Assembly (NCBI RefSeq): GCF_027530345.1
Contig: NZ_JAPZQK010000018.1
Coordinates: 186,001 to 250,000 of the forward strand
DNA length: 64,000 nt
From: Silanimonas sp.
GTDB taxonomy: Bacteria > Pseudomonadota > Gammaproteobacteria > Xanthomonadales > Xanthomonadaceae
Direction of reading: 5' to 3'
Positions 54,117 through 63,644 of the stretch are shown here, one piece after another. Within the stretch, counting starts at the first letter, position 1. Every line of letters begins with the position of its first letter. The position numbers and the translations under genes are program-made. The notes under the pieces were generated by a model. It saw only the letters and a program-made list of their open reading frames with translations. It had not been told where the DNA came from and did no database searches.

Positions 54117-54219
54117 GCCTTTCTCCCAAGACGCGGCCGACGGGGTCCCGGCCGAACGTCAACACTTGAAAACCGCCGCAACAGTAAGCCGAATGCCCCT
54201 GATCCGCCAAGGATTTCGG

Positions 54220-55239
54220 TCAGCCGCGCTTCGCCGCCAGCAGCTCGGCAACCTGCACCGCGTTCAGCGCGGCGCCCTTGCGGATGTTGTCGGCCACGAT
54301 CCACAGCGAGAGGCCGCGCGGGTGGGAGATGTCCTCGCGGATGCGGCCCACGTAGACCGGATCGCTGCCGGAGGCGTGCGTCACCGGCGTCGGCCACTCG
54401 CCGTTGGCGGGGTTGTCGACCACCTCGATGCCGGGCGCCTTCTCGAGCAGGGCGCGCGCCTCGGCGGCGGTGAGCTTGTCACGGGTCTCGAGGTGCACGG
54501 CCTCGGAATGGCCGAAGAACACCGGCACGCGTACCGCCGTCGGGTTCACCTGGATGCTGGCGTCGCCGAGGATCTTGCGGGTCTCGTGGACCAGCTTCAT
54601 CTCTTCCTTGGTGTAGCCGTTGTCGGTGAACGCATCGATCTGCGGGATCAGGTTGTAGGCGATCTGCACCGGGAAGCGCGTCGGGTTCGGGTCCTCGAAG
54701 CGCAGCAGGGCGGCGGTCTGCCGGCCGAGCTCCTCCGGGCCCGAGCGGCCGGCGCCCGACGTCGACTGGTAGGTGGCGACGTTGATGCGGGTGATGCCGA
54801 CGGCGTCATGGATCGGCTTCAGCGCGACGACCATCTGCATGGTCGAGCAGTTCGGGTTGGCGACGATGCCGCGCGGGATTGAATCCAACGCCTCCGGGTT
54901 CACTTCGCTCACGACCAGCGGCACGTCGGCGTCCATGCGGAAGGCCGAGCTGTTGTCGATGACGATGGCGCCCGCGGCGGCGAACTTCGGCGCGAACTCG
55001 CGCGAGATGTCGCCGCCGGCCGAGAACAGCGCGAAATCGACACCCGTCGGATCGAAGGTGGCGAGGTCCTGGATGGTGAGCTTGTGGTTGCCGAAATCGA
55101 CCTTGTTGCCGGCGGAACGCTCGCTGGCGAGGGCGATGACTTCGCTCGCCGGGAACTTCCGCTCGGCGAGGATGGAGAGCATGGTTTCACCGACGGCGCC
55201 GGTGGCGCCGACGACGGCGACCTTGAAGCGGTTCGACAT
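54220..55239 (-). CDS. asd: Aspartate-semialdehyde dehydrogenase
   Basis: 339 aa from ATG 55239 (MSNRFKVAVVGATGAVGETM). Catalytic cysteine in GIVANPNCSTMQMVVALKP, phosphate/substrate site TYQSTSGAGRSG and histidine in FFGHSEAVH. Makes aspartate semialdehyde for lysine/DAP, threonine and methionine. It follows aroC by 133 bp and precedes fimV by 103 bp. Confidence 0.97.
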   Translation of the reverse strand: MSNRFKVAVVGATGAVGETMLSILAERKFPASEVIALASERSAGNKVDFGNHKLTIQDLATFDPTGVDFALFSAGGDISREFAPKFAAAGAIVIDNSSAFRMDADVPLVVSEVNPEALDSIPRGIVANPNCSTMQMVVALKPIHDAVGITRINVATYQSTSGAGRSGPEELGRQTAALLRFEDPNPTRFPVQIAYNLIPQIDAFTDNGYTKEEMKLVHETRKILGDASIQVNPTAVRVPVFFGHSEAVHLETRDKLTAAEARALLEKAPGIEVVDNPANGEWPTPVTHASGSDPVYVGRIREDISHPRGLSLWIVADNIRKGAALNAVQVAELLAAKRG

Positions 55240-55372
55240 GGATTTTCCTCTTGGATTCGTGTGCATTGAGCGTTGCGGGTGCGCGGCGCGACGCGCCGGC
55301 GCATGGCGCGCGGGCACGGCGCCCGCGTCGCGGAATCAGTGGCCCCGGGCCTCGGAAGCGTGACGCCCGAGG

Positions 55373-56494
55373 CTAGGGTTTTCGCTCAAGTTTGCCGCCG
55401 CCCTCGCCCGCCACGCGCGGGGTGATCTCGCCGACGTCACCGCACTGGGCGCGATGGCGCAGGGCCTGGTCCATCAGCACGAGGGCCATCATGGCCTCGC
55501 AGATCGGCGGCGCACGCAGGCCCACGCAGGGGTCGTGGCGTCCGGTGGTGATGACCTCGACGGCGTTGCCGTGCACGTCCACGGTCGGACCCGGCAGGCG
55601 CAGGCTGGAGGTGGGCTTGAAGGCCACCTCGCAGGTGACCGGCTGGCCGCTGCTGATACCGCCGAGCACGCCGCCCGCGTGGTTGCTGGCGAAGCCGTCA
55701 GGGTGCATCAGGTCGCGGTGCTCGGTGCCGAGCTGGCCGACGCTGGCGAAGCCGGCGCCGATCTCGACGCCCTTCACCGCATTGATCGACATCATCGCGG
55801 CCGCGAGTTCGCCGTCGAGCTTGCCGTAGATCGGCTCGCCCCAGCCTGGCGGCACGCCCAGGGCTTCGACGCGGACGCGGGCGCCGACCGAATCGCCGGA
55901 CTTGCGCAGCGCGTCCATGAACGCTTCGAGCTCAGGCACCTGGGCGGCATCCGGCCAGAAGAACGGGCTGTCCTCGACCGCGGACCAGTCCCAGCCCCTC
56001 GGCGTGATCGTGTGCAGCTGACTGACACAGGCGCGCACCGTGACGCCGAAGCGCTCGCGCAGCCACTTCTTGGCGATGACGCCGGCGGCCACGCGCATCG
56101 TCGTCTCGCGGGCCGAACTGCGGCCGCCACCGCGCGGGTCGCGGATGCCGTACTTCTGCCAATAGGCATAATCGGCGTGGCCCGGGCGGAACTGCTCGCT
56201 GATCTTGGCGTAGTCCTTCGACTTCGCATCGGTGTTACGGATCAGCAGGGCGATCGGCGTGCCCGTGGTCTTGCCCTCGAACACGCCGGAGAGGATCTCG
56301 ACCTCGTCGGCCTCGTGGCGCTGCGAGGTGTGGCGCGAGCGGCCGGTGGCGCGGCGTTCGAGGTCGGCGCGGAATTCCTCCGGCGCGATCGCGAGGCCGG
56401 GCGGGCAGCCGTCGATGACGCAACCGATGGCCGGGCCGTGGCTTTCGCCGAACGTGGTGACCGCGAAGAGCTGCCCGAAGGTGTTGCTGGCCAT
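55373..56494 (-). CDS. aroC: Chorismate synthase
   Basis: 373 aa. Signatures [42 protein letters not shown], and [18 protein letters not shown]. Uses reduced FMN to eliminate phosphate from EPSP giving chorismate, the common aromatic precursor. Next to prmB (19 bp), a conserved gammaproteobacterial pair. Confidence 0.98.
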   Translation of the reverse strand: MASNTFGQLFAVTTFGESHGPAIGCVIDGCPPGLAIAPEEFRADLERRATGRSRHTSQRHEADEVEILSGVFEGKTTGTPIALLIRNTDAKSKDYAKISEQFRPGHADYAYWQKYGIRDPRGGGRSSARETTMRVAAGVIAKKWLRERFGVTVRACVSQLHTITPRGWDWSAVEDSPFFWPDAAQVPELEAFMDALRKSGDSVGARVRVEALGVPPGWGEPIYGKLDGELAAAMMSINAVKGVEIGAGFASVGQLGTEHRDLMHPDGFASNHAGGVLGGISSGQPVTCEVAFKPTSSLRLPGPTVDVHGNAVEVITTGRHDPCVGLRAPPICEAMMALVLMDQALRHRAQCGDVGEITPRVAGEGGGKLERKP

Positions 56495-56513
56495 GCGCGT
56501 CAGGCGTCCGTGC

Positions 56514-57431
56514 TCAGGGGCGTTGGTTCGCCAGACGGGCGATGTCGGCGTGGTGGGCGACGAGGTCGTCGTGGTGCAGGGCGAAGATGCCCATCTGCCC
56601 CACCTTGAACTCGATCCAAGCGAAGGGGACGTCGGGCAGCAGGCGCTCGAGGTGCTGCTGGCTCTCGCCGACCTCGCAGATGAGCACGCCGTGCTTGCGC
56701 AGGTGCAGCGGGGCGTCGCGGAGGATCTTCAACACCAGGTCGAGGCCGTCGTCGCCGGCGCGCAGGGCCATCTCGGGCTCGTGCGCGTACTCGGCGGGCA
56801 GCGCATCGGTCTCCACGTTGGTGACGTAGGGCGGGTTGGTGACGATCAGGTCGTAGTGACGGCCGGTCAGCGGGCCGTAGAGGTCGCCGTGGTGCAGGCT
56901 GACGTTGCGGGCGTCGAGGCGCTCCACGTTCTCACGGGCCAGCGACAATGCCTCGGGGCTCAAGTCGACGGCGTCGACGGTCCAATCCGGGTTGTAGTGG
57001 CCCATGGCGATGGCGATGCAGCCGCCGCCGGTGCAGATGTCGAGCGCGTCGCGAACCTCGACGTCGCCGATCCACGGCTGGAAGCCGTTGAGGATGAGCT
57101 CGGCGATGGGGCTGCGCGGCACCAGGGCGCGCGAATCGCTCTTGAACGAGAGACCGGCGAACCAGGCCTCGCCCGTGAGGTAGCAGGCCGGCACGCGCTC
57201 GTCGATGCGGCGCTGGAACAGGCACAGCACCTTGGCCTTCTCGTCGGCGGTGACGCGCGACTGGCCGTAGATCGGGTTGAGGTCGTGGGGCAGGTGCAGG
57301 GCGTGGAGCACCAGCTGGGTGCTTTCGTCCATCGCGTTGTCGTAGCTGTGGCCGAAGGTCAGGCCGGCCTCCCCGAAGCGGCTCGCGCCGTAGCGGATGA
57401 GGTCGATGATCGTCTGGAGTTCGGCAGGCAT
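56514..57431 (-). CDS. prmB: 50S ribosomal protein L3 glutamine methyltransferase
   Basis: 305 aa from ATG 57431. SAM-binding [16 protein letters not shown] and catalytic NPPY in [12 protein letters not shown]-terminal helical bundle [30 protein letters not shown] typical of PrmB. Methylates Gln of L3. A TATACT -10 (minus) lies 44 bp upstream, mirrored by one for the divergent SCO gene. Confidence 0.96.
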   Translation of the reverse strand: MPAELQTIIDLIRYGASRFGEAGLTFGHSYDNAMDESTQLVLHALHLPHDLNPIYGQSRVTADEKAKVLCLFQRRIDERVPACYLTGEAWFAGLSFKSDSRALVPRSPIAELILNGFQPWIGDVEVRDALDICTGGGCIAIAMGHYNPDWTVDAVDLSPEALSLARENVERLDARNVSLHHGDLYGPLTGRHYDLIVTNPPYVTNVETDALPAEYAHEPEMALRAGDDGLDLVLKILRDAPLHLRKHGVLICEVGESQQHLERLLPDVPFAWIEFKVGQMGIFALHHDDLVAHHADIARLANQRP

Positions 57432-57474
57432 GCGGCTGGGCACCCGACATCGGGCTTCACGGGACAAGCGCCCG

Positions 57475-57497
57475 AGTATAGCCAGCGCCCCTATACT
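57475..57497. promoter_or_regulatory. Mirror-image TATACT -10 elements for prmB and the SCO gene
   Basis: Inverted TATACT hexamers at 57475-57480 (minus) and 57492-57497 (plus) are 11 bp apart. Both -35 regions are weak, so divergent transcription may be mutually exclusive or need an activator. Confidence 0.5.
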
Positions 57498-57533
57498 TTG
57501 CGGCCTTGATCCTGATGTTTTGGCGGCATTTCC

Positions 57534-58205
57534 ATGTTCAATCGGACCTTTCTCCTGGTGATCGTCGCAGCCGTCTTCGCCGGCCTCGGCCTGCTGGCCG
57601 GCGAGCGCTGGCTGTCGCGCGATGGCGGTTCTGACCTGCCCGCCTTCGAGGCGATCACCCCCTACCCCACGCCGCGCGCGATACCGTCGTTCGAATTGCT
57701 GTCGGCCGACGGCCCGGTCAGCGCGGACACCCTGCGCGGCCGCTGGACCGTGGTGTTCATCGGCTTCGTGTCCTGCCCGGACGTCTGCCCGACCACCCTG
57801 ACCGACATGGCCAAGGCGCAGAAGGCCTGGGAGGCCCTGCCCGAAGCGACGCGCCCCCGCCTGCTGTTCGTGTCGATCGACCCGGAGCGCGACACCCCGG
57901 AACTGCTGGCTGGCTACGCCCGCCACTTCCACCCGGCCACGCTGGCGGCCACGCAGCCTGACCTCGCGGCGCTGGAAGCCTTCACCAGCAGCCTCAGCCT
58001 CGTGTTCCGAAAGGTGCCGCTCGGCGCCAGCTACACCATGGACCACAGCGGCTCGATGGTGCTGCTCGATCCCGAGGTGCGCGTGGCCGGCGTGATCCGT
58101 CCGCAGATGCCCGCCGGTGCGACGGTCGGCAGCGGCGTGGTCGCCACCATCGACCCGCAGGCCGTGGCCCGCGACCTGGCCCGCCTCGCCGGAGCCGCGC
58201 CGTGA
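57534..58205 (+). CDS. SCO1/SenC copper chaperone for cytochrome oxidase
   Basis: 223 aa. N-terminal anchor helix ([18 protein letters not shown]). Thioredoxin-fold copper motif CPDVC near residue 80 and the third ligand histidine in [12 protein letters not shown] proteins deliver copper to the CuA site of cytochrome c oxidase or act as thiol-disulfide reductases in the periplasm. Its stop overlaps the psd GTG by four bases. No oxidase genes are in the window. Confidence 0.93.
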   Translation: MFNRTFLLVIVAAVFAGLGLLAGERWLSRDGGSDLPAFEAITPYPTPRAIPSFELLSADGPVSADTLRGRWTVVFIGFVSCPDVCPTTLTDMAKAQKAWEALPEATRPRLLFVSIDPERDTPELLAGYARHFHPATLAATQPDLAALEAFTSSLSLVFRKVPLGASYTMDHSGSMVLLDPEVRVAGVIRPQMPAGATVGSGVVATIDPQAVARDLARLAGAAP

Positions 58206-59044
58206 GCCTGGCGGTCTTCCTCCAGTACGTGTTGCCGCATCGCCTCCTGTCGAGCCTCGCCTACCGGCTGGCGCGCTCGGAGTGGGCGCCGCTGAAACGC
58301 TGGCTGATCACCGCCGTGGTGCGGAAGTTCAACGTCAACCTCGCCGAGGCGGCGAGCCCCGATCCGGAAAGCTACGCGAGCTTCAATGCCTTCTTCACCC
58401 GGCCGCTGAAGCCCGGTGCGCGCGTCGCCGATGCCGACCCGAAGGCGGTGTTGTGCCCGGCCGACGGCAAGATCGCGCAGATCGGCCGCATCGAAGAGGG
58501 CCGCATCTTCCAGGCCAAGGGCCAGCACTTCACCGCCGCCGAGTTCCTTGCCGACGAGGCCAAGGCCGAGGCCTACCGCGACGGCTGGTTCGCCAACGTC
58601 TACCTCTCCCCGCGCGACTACCACCGCGTGCACATGAGCCTGAAAGGCACGCTGGTCGAAACCGCGCACGTGCCGGGCCGGCTGTTCAGCGTGGCACCGT
58701 GGGCCGCGCGCGCCATTCCGCGGCTGTTCGCGCGCAACGAGCGCCTCGTCTGCCACTTCGAGGGCGAGCACGGCCCCTTCGTGGCGGTGATGGTCGGCGC
58801 GATCCTCGTCTCCGGCGTGGAGACGGTCTGGAGCGGCGAGGAGATCCCCGCCTATGCCGACCGCGTGATCCGCAAGGACTGGCGCGGCAAGGGCATCACG
58901 CTGGAGCGCTTCGCCGAGATGGCGCGCTTCAACTACGGCAGCACCGTGGTACTGCTGTTCCCGAAGGCGATGCTCGCCTCGATGGAAGCCATCCCCGCGG
59001 AAGCCCCGGTGGTGCTCGGCCAGCGCATCGGCACGCTGGCCTGA
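58202..59044 (+). CDS. psd: Phosphatidylserine decarboxylase
   Basis: 280 aa, GTG start. [25 protein letters not shown], and [13 protein letters not shown] are classic Psd blocks. The autocatalytic cleavage motif is YGST ([11 protein letters not shown]), where Escherichia coli has LGST; the G-S bond is retained, giving the pyruvoyl alpha chain. Produces phosphatidylethanolamine at the inner membrane. Coupled to the SCO gene (GTGA). Confidence 0.95.
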   Translation: MSLAVFLQYVLPHRLLSSLAYRLARSEWAPLKRWLITAVVRKFNVNLAEAASPDPESYASFNAFFTRPLKPGARVADADPKAVLCPADGKIAQIGRIEEGRIFQAKGQHFTAAEFLADEAKAEAYRDGWFANVYLSPRDYHRVHMSLKGTLVETAHVPGRLFSVAPWAARAIPRLFARNERLVCHFEGEHGPFVAVMVGAILVSGVETVWSGEEIPAYADRVIRKDWRGKGITLERFAEMARFNYGSTVVLLFPKAMLASMEAIPAEAPVVLGQRIGTLA

Positions 59045-59062
59045 GCCGGACGCTGCAGCCGC

Positions 59063-60379
59063 TCAGTACGGCTGCGGCAGTGCCGCCAGATCCTGCATGG
59101 CCACCATCGTGCGCTTCAGCAGCGCGCGATCAGCGTCCGAAGTGAGGTCCAGCGGACGGGCGTGTACGGACGGGTTGTCCACCAGCCGACGCGGCACGCC
59201 GATGTCCTCGACGCGCGGCGTTTCCCCCTCGTAGCGCAGGACACTCGGCGTCGCGCTGTTGTCGTTGACATTGACGGCCATCACGGCCCCGTCATAGCGG
59301 GCCTGCGCCCGCGGCACCGGCGTATGGGCGATGACGAGCTGGCGCACCCCGAAGTGGGCGAGCACCCGCTCGACATGCGCGGCATCGGCCTGCGCGTAGC
59401 GACCTTCGACCGCCTGGAGCAGACCGCGGTACTGGGTGACGCCATCGGGCAGAAAGACACTGTCCAGGGCCGGTGTCGGCGTGGTGTTCGCGCCGCTCCA
59501 GTAAGCGCGGCTGGCCGCGTTCAGCGCATTCACACTGAGTCCGCGATCCAGCACCGCCGGGCTGATTCCCCCGTGCACGAAGAGCACCTCGCCCAGCTGC
59601 AGGGCGACCGGGCGGGAGCGCAGCCAATCGCCCAGCACGGTGCCGCGCGCGAACGGTTCGGCGTACCCACCCAACGCTTGCAGCGCGTGGCGATGATCGG
59701 GATGGGCGCGCGAGATGTTGGCCGCCAGAACGTACTGCTCGTGGTTGCCCAACACCAGATTCAGGGCACCGCCGGCGTCCGCCGCCTCGCCCGCAAGGCG
59801 GTAGAGCGTCCACAGCACCGCATGCACGTCGCGCGCGCGATCCACCACGTCACCGAGAACCACGAGATGGCCGTTACCGAACGCCCAGCGGCCCTCGGCG
59901 TTCACGATGCCCATGCGCGGCAGCGCCTCGTCGAGGAAGGCCGCATTGCCTTCCAGGTCGCTGAGCACCGCCACCTTGGCCGGCATCGGCAGGACATCCG
60001 GCAGCATCGGCGGCGCGCGAAGCGCAATTCGGTGCGTCGTGCCAGCGCAGGGAACGTCGAGGCTCTCCCCTGCACCGTCGCGTTCCTCCACCCGCCCCTC
60101 GCAGAACCAGTGCGCCCGCCAACGCCCCTCCGGCCCACGCCGCACGATCGGGCCATCCAACCACCCGGTGAAGCGGGCATCCGTCTCTGCCGTTCCGCCG
60201 TAGGCATGGATGGCAATGCCCTGGCTATCGGCCAGCGGCAGGGGCACGTTGATGCGCGAATGCGCACCGCCCTCGGTAATCTCGACGTTCAGACTGGCGA
60301 GCATCCCGCCTGTCAGTACCGCCGGCACGAGCACGGTAATGCCCAGCCCCCAGAGCCAGATTCTGCGCTTTCCTTTCAT
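59063..60379 (-). CDS. Membrane-anchored calcineurin-like metallophosphatase
   Basis: 438 aa from the ATG at 60379, chosen because AAGGAGGT lies 5 bp before it, better than the track start at 60403. A hydrophobic N-terminus (about 7-30, IWLWGLGITVLVPAVLTGGML) anchors it; the domain is periplasmic. Metal-binding motifs: VAVLSDLEGN (first D), VVLGDVVDR, LVLGNHEQY and FVHGG, plus VIAHTPVP. Resembles Shewanella-like protein phosphatases. It converges on psd. The preceding region before the metallophosphatase domain (residues 30-150) is unfamiliar. Confidence 0.85.
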   Translation of the reverse strand: MKGKRRIWLWGLGITVLVPAVLTGGMLASLNVEITEGGAHSRINVPLPLADSQGIAIHAYGGTAETDARFTGWLDGPIVRRGPEGRWRAHWFCEGRVEERDGAGESLDVPCAGTTHRIALRAPPMLPDVLPMPAKVAVLSDLEGNAAFLDEALPRMGIVNAEGRWAFGNGHLVVLGDVVDRARDVHAVLWTLYRLAGEAADAGGALNLVLGNHEQYVLAANISRAHPDHRHALQALGGYAEPFARGTVLGDWLRSRPVALQLGEVLFVHGGISPAVLDRGLSVNALNAASRAYWSGANTTPTPALDSVFLPDGVTQYRGLLQAVEGRYAQADAAHVERVLAHFGVRQLVIAHTPVPRAQARYDGAVMAVNVNDNSATPSVLRYEGETPRVEDIGVPRRLVDNPSVHARPLDLTSDADRALLKRTMVAMQDLAALPQPY

Positions 60380-60420
60380 GCGAACCTCCTTGTGATTGTC
60401 CATTCGTCAGCCGCGGCAAT

Positions 60421-61590
60421 TCACGACGCGCGGTTTCTCCACGCCGCCAGCACTTCCGCCTCGCGCTCGGCGCTGATGCCGGCGCGCAGCGGCGCATTCC
60501 GCCGCTCCTCGGGTTGGGCCGCGAACCACGCCTGCGTGGCCTCGACGGTGTCGGCCAAGCTGCGGAACGTGAGCCCGGCAGCGACGGCCTTGGCATGGCT
60601 GCGCGTGTGGAAACCCGCGCTCTCGCCCTGCCCCGGCACCCACACCGGCATATCGCCCCACGGGCTGACCTCCTGCGCCATCAAGAACTCGGTCGGTACC
60701 CAATGGAGCCGCGCACCGGCCGTGGTGCTGGCACGGATGCCGTACAGCAGGCCGGCCATGTCGAGGGCCTCGTCCGGACCGAAGGCGTTGAAGGCGCCCG
60801 TCGCCCCGGCTTCGGCGACACGGACCATCCACTCGCCGAGATCGCGCGAATCGATGTAGCGGATGGGATCGCGTCCGTCGCCCGGGCACAGCACCTCGCC
60901 GCCCTTGGCGAACCGCATCGGCCAGTAGGTGAACCGGTCGGTCTCGTCACCGGGCCCGACGATCAGGCCCGGGCGAATGATCGTGGCGGCGTCGCCGAAG
61001 TGCTTGAGCGTCTCCGCTTCCGTCGCGGCCTTGAGGCCAGCGAACTTGCCCATGTCGGCGCGCAGGCTGGTCATCGTCTCGGCCATCGGATCGCCGTCAA
61101 AGGTCGCCAAGGCCGCCGTCTCGTCCTGGCCCGGCGTGGCGTCGTCGGCGTAAGCCGAGAGGCTCGACACCATCATGTAGCCGCCCACATGGCCCTTCAG
61201 AACGGCGGCGGCGTCGCGGATCCAGTGCGGCACGCTGCTCGGGTTGTCGATGCAGAGGTCCCAGCGGCGACCCTTGGCGACTTCAGCGGCGAGGCTCTTG
61301 TAGTCGTTGACGTCGCGATCGCCGAGCAACTGCTCGACATGGCCGGGCCATTCACGCTGCTTACGGCCGCGGTTGAAGATCGTCACCTCATGGCCGCGCG
61401 ACAGCGCGTAGGCCACCTGGTGCGGGCCCGTGAGCCCCGTGCCGCCGAGGATCAGGATCGAGAGCTTGCGCGTGGCGTTGCGGGTCTCGCCCGGGGCGGC
61501 GCCCGACGATTGGGCGCGGCCCGCACCAGCCAGCGTCACCGCGGCGGCAAGGGCACCGAGTTTCAGGACGTCACGACGTTCGATCGACAT
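60421..61590 (-). CDS. NAD-dependent epimerase/dehydratase-like protein with Tat signal
   Basis: 389 aa. Twin-arginine signal IERRDVLKLGALAAAVTLAGAG at the N-terminus. Rossmann motif LILGGTGLTGPHQVAYAL, and RPGLIVGPGDETDRF, RYIDSRDLGEWMV typical of extended SDR proteins. The usual YXXXK is not clearly present. Probably exported folded, with its cofactor, to the periplasm. Substrate unknown. 41 bp before the metallophosphatase on the same strand, likely co-transcribed. Confidence 0.83.
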   Translation of the reverse strand: MSIERRDVLKLGALAAAVTLAGAGRAQSSGAAPGETRNATRKLSILILGGTGLTGPHQVAYALSRGHEVTIFNRGRKQREWPGHVEQLLGDRDVNDYKSLAAEVAKGRRWDLCIDNPSSVPHWIRDAAAVLKGHVGGYMMVSSLSAYADDATPGQDETAALATFDGDPMAETMTSLRADMGKFAGLKAATEAETLKHFGDAATIIRPGLIVGPGDETDRFTYWPMRFAKGGEVLCPGDGRDPIRYIDSRDLGEWMVRVAEAGATGAFNAFGPDEALDMAGLLYGIRASTTAGARLHWVPTEFLMAQEVSPWGDMPVWVPGQGESAGFHTRSHAKAVAAGLTFRSLADTVEATQAWFAAQPEERRNAPLRAGISAEREAEVLAAWRNRAS

Positions 61591-61683
61591 GGTTCACTCC
61601 GCGTTGGGATCGCCAGGTTGGGGACCCCGCGATCCTCCGCCTTCCCCCAACGGCAAGCCCGTGCCGGAAGTTACACTCGGCCC

Positions 61684-62403
61684 ATGGGCGCGCTGACCGA
61701 CATCCGGGTGTACCTGACGCAGGCACACGCCTGCGGCTATTGGCCCGACCGGCAGGCCCGCGACCTCGTGCTGGACCCACAGGAACCCGCCCTCGCCGCG
61801 GTCTACGAGCCCGCGCTGGCGCTCGGCTTCCGCCGCTCCGGCCGCCACGTCTATCGCCCCCATTGCGGCAGCTGCGGCGCCTGCCTGCCGATCCGCCTGC
61901 CGGTGGCCCGCTTCCAGCCCGACCGCACGCAACGGCGCATCGCCAAGCGCAACGCCGACCTTGTCATGACCGTCGGCCCGGCCCGGCGCAGTGACGAGCT
62001 GTTCGACCTGTACGCGCGTTACCTCGGCGCCCGCCACCCCGACAGCCCGATGGCGGAGCCGACCCACGAGGAGTTCGACCAGTTCCTTATTGGTGACTGG
62101 AGCCCGACGCGCTTCTTCGAATGGCGGCTGGATGGCCGGCTGGTCGCGGTTGCGGTCACCGATGTCACGGCGAACGCGCTTTCCGCGGTGTACACCTTCT
62201 TCGATCCCGCGCAGGAGCACCGCAGCCTCGGCACGCAGGCGATCCTCGGGCAGATCGCATGGGCCGCCGCGACGGCGCGCCCGCACCTCTACCTCGGGTT
62301 CTGGCTGAAAGGCCACCCGAAGATGGACTACAAACGCCGCTTCCAGCCGCTCGAACGGCTTTGGAACGGCCACTGGATTGCTTTCGATGAGGATCGTGAA
62401 TGA
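61684..62403 (+). CDS. bpt: Aspartate/glutamate leucyltransferase (Bpt)
   Basis: 239 aa from ATG 61684, 93 bp divergent from the epimerase-like gene. The N-terminal cysteine motif CGSCGACLPIRLPV and the GNAT-like transferase core (YTFFDPAQEHRSLGTQAILGQI; LYLGFWLKGHPKMDYKRRFQPLE) define the family. Bpt attaches leucine to N-terminal Asp or Glu of proteins, marking them for ClpAP. A TACACT -10 ends 7 bp before the ATG, so the transcript may be leaderless. Its stop overlaps the next gene's start (ATGA). Confidence 0.95.
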   Translation: MGALTDIRVYLTQAHACGYWPDRQARDLVLDPQEPALAAVYEPALALGFRRSGRHVYRPHCGSCGACLPIRLPVARFQPDRTQRRIAKRNADLVMTVGPARRSDELFDLYARYLGARHPDSPMAEPTHEEFDQFLIGDWSPTRFFEWRLDGRLVAVAVTDVTANALSAVYTFFDPAQEHRSLGTQAILGQIAWAAATARPHLYLGFWLKGHPKMDYKRRFQPLERLWNGHWIAFDEDRE

Positions 62404-63644
62404 GGGTTTTCTTCCGTGCCGCGTTGGCGGCGCTGGGTTTGGCGACACTGATGGCCGGTTGCGCGACACCCCCCGCCATGGTTGATCAATCGGCTCCGCT
62501 GCGCGTCGCCACGTACAACGTTTCGCTCTACGCCGAAGTGGCGGACGGCGTTCGCGCGCGTCTGGCCGGAGGCCACGATGCCAAGGCACGGCACATCGCG
62601 GCGGTGATCCAGCGCCAGCGCCCGGACCTGCTGCTGCTCAACGAGTTCGACTACGACGCGAAGGGCGCCTTGGCCGACGTGTTCCAGCGCGAGTACCTCG
62701 AGGTCGGCCAGCACGGCGAATCGCCGATCCGCTACCCGTACCGCTACTTCGCGCCGGTGAACACCGGCGAGCCCAGTGGCATGGACCTCAACGGCGACGG
62801 GCGCATCGGCGGCCCGGGGCGCCTGCACGGCGAGGATGCCTTCGGCTACGGCCTGCACCCGGGCCAATACGGGATGCTCGTGCTGTCGCGCCATCCCATC
62901 GATGTCGCCTCGGCACGCACTTTCCAGACGCTCTTGTGGTCAGCGATGCCGGGCGCGCGCCGCCCGAAGCATCCAAGCACCGGCCGCTGGTGGCACGACG
63001 ACACGGTGTGGCCGAAGCTCCGGCTCTCGTCGAAATCGCATTGGGACGTGCCCGTGCAGACACCGAGCGGCGTCGTGCATTTCCTCGTCTCGCATCCGAC
63101 GCCGCCGGTGTTCGACGGCCCCGAGGACCGCAACGGCCTGCGCAACGCCGACGAACTCACGCTCTGGCGCCACTACCTCGATGATCGCGACGCCGGTTGG
63201 CTGTGCGACGACCAGGGCCGCTGCGGCGGCTTGCCGGCCGAAGCGCGTTTCGTCATCGCCGGCGACCTCAACAACGACCCCACCGATGGCGACGGCCACC
63301 AGGAAGCCATCATCGAACTGATCGAGCACCCGCGCGTGCTCCGGCACGCTTTTCCAACCAGCGAAGGCGCCGCTCAGAGCGCCCGCGAACGCGGCGGTGC
63401 CAATCTTCGCCATCGCGGCAACCCGGCGCAGGACACCAGCCAGTTCGGCGGTGCCAGCGGCAACCTGCACCTCGACTTCGTGCTGCCCTCGGTGGGCTTG
63501 CAGATCACCGGCAGCGGCGTGTTCTGGCCGCTGAAGGGACAGCTCGGTGCTGACTGGGTCGGTGCCAGCGACCATCGGATGGTGTGGCTGGACCTCGAAA
63601 TGGCCGACATCGCGACGGCGGCGAACGCAGGGCCCGCCCGATGA
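62400..63644 (+). CDS. Lipoprotein of the endonuclease/exonuclease/phosphatase fold
   Basis: 414 aa. Lipobox LMAGC at 17-21 marks an outer- or inner-membrane lipoprotein. Catalytic EEP motifs: N40 in ATYNVS, E82 in LLNEFDYD, GDLNNDPTDGD, and C-terminal SDHRMVWLDL. An EF-hand-like loop DLNGDGRIG sits near 129-137. Such proteins cleave phosphodiesters or sphingolipids; the substrate is unknown. Coupled to bpt and to the next gene by four-base overlaps. Confidence 0.85.
   Translation: MRVFFRAALAALGLATLMAGCATPPAMVDQSAPLRVATYNVSLYAEVADGVRARLAGGHDAKARHIAAVIQRQRPDLLLLNEFDYDAKGALADVFQREYLEVGQHGESPIRYPYRYFAPVNTGEPSGMDLNGDGRIGGPGRLHGEDAFGYGLHPGQYGMLVLSRHPIDVASARTFQTLLWSAMPGARRPKHPSTGRWWHDDTVWPKLRLSSKSHWDVPVQTPSGVVHFLVSHPTPPVFDGPEDRNGLRNADELTLWRHYLDDRDAGWLCDDQGRCGGLPAEARFVIAGDLNNDPTDGDGHQEAIIELIEHPRVLRHAFPTSEGAAQSARERGGANLRHRGNPAQDTSQFGGASGNLHLDFVLPSVGLQITGSGVFWPLKGQLGADWVGASDHRMVWLDLEMADIATAANAGPAR

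Noticed and set aside
55240-55372. Riboswitch (lysine-type) before asd
   Set aside because: The 133-bp gap is GC-rich with imperfect palindromes but no recognisable lysine riboswitch core.
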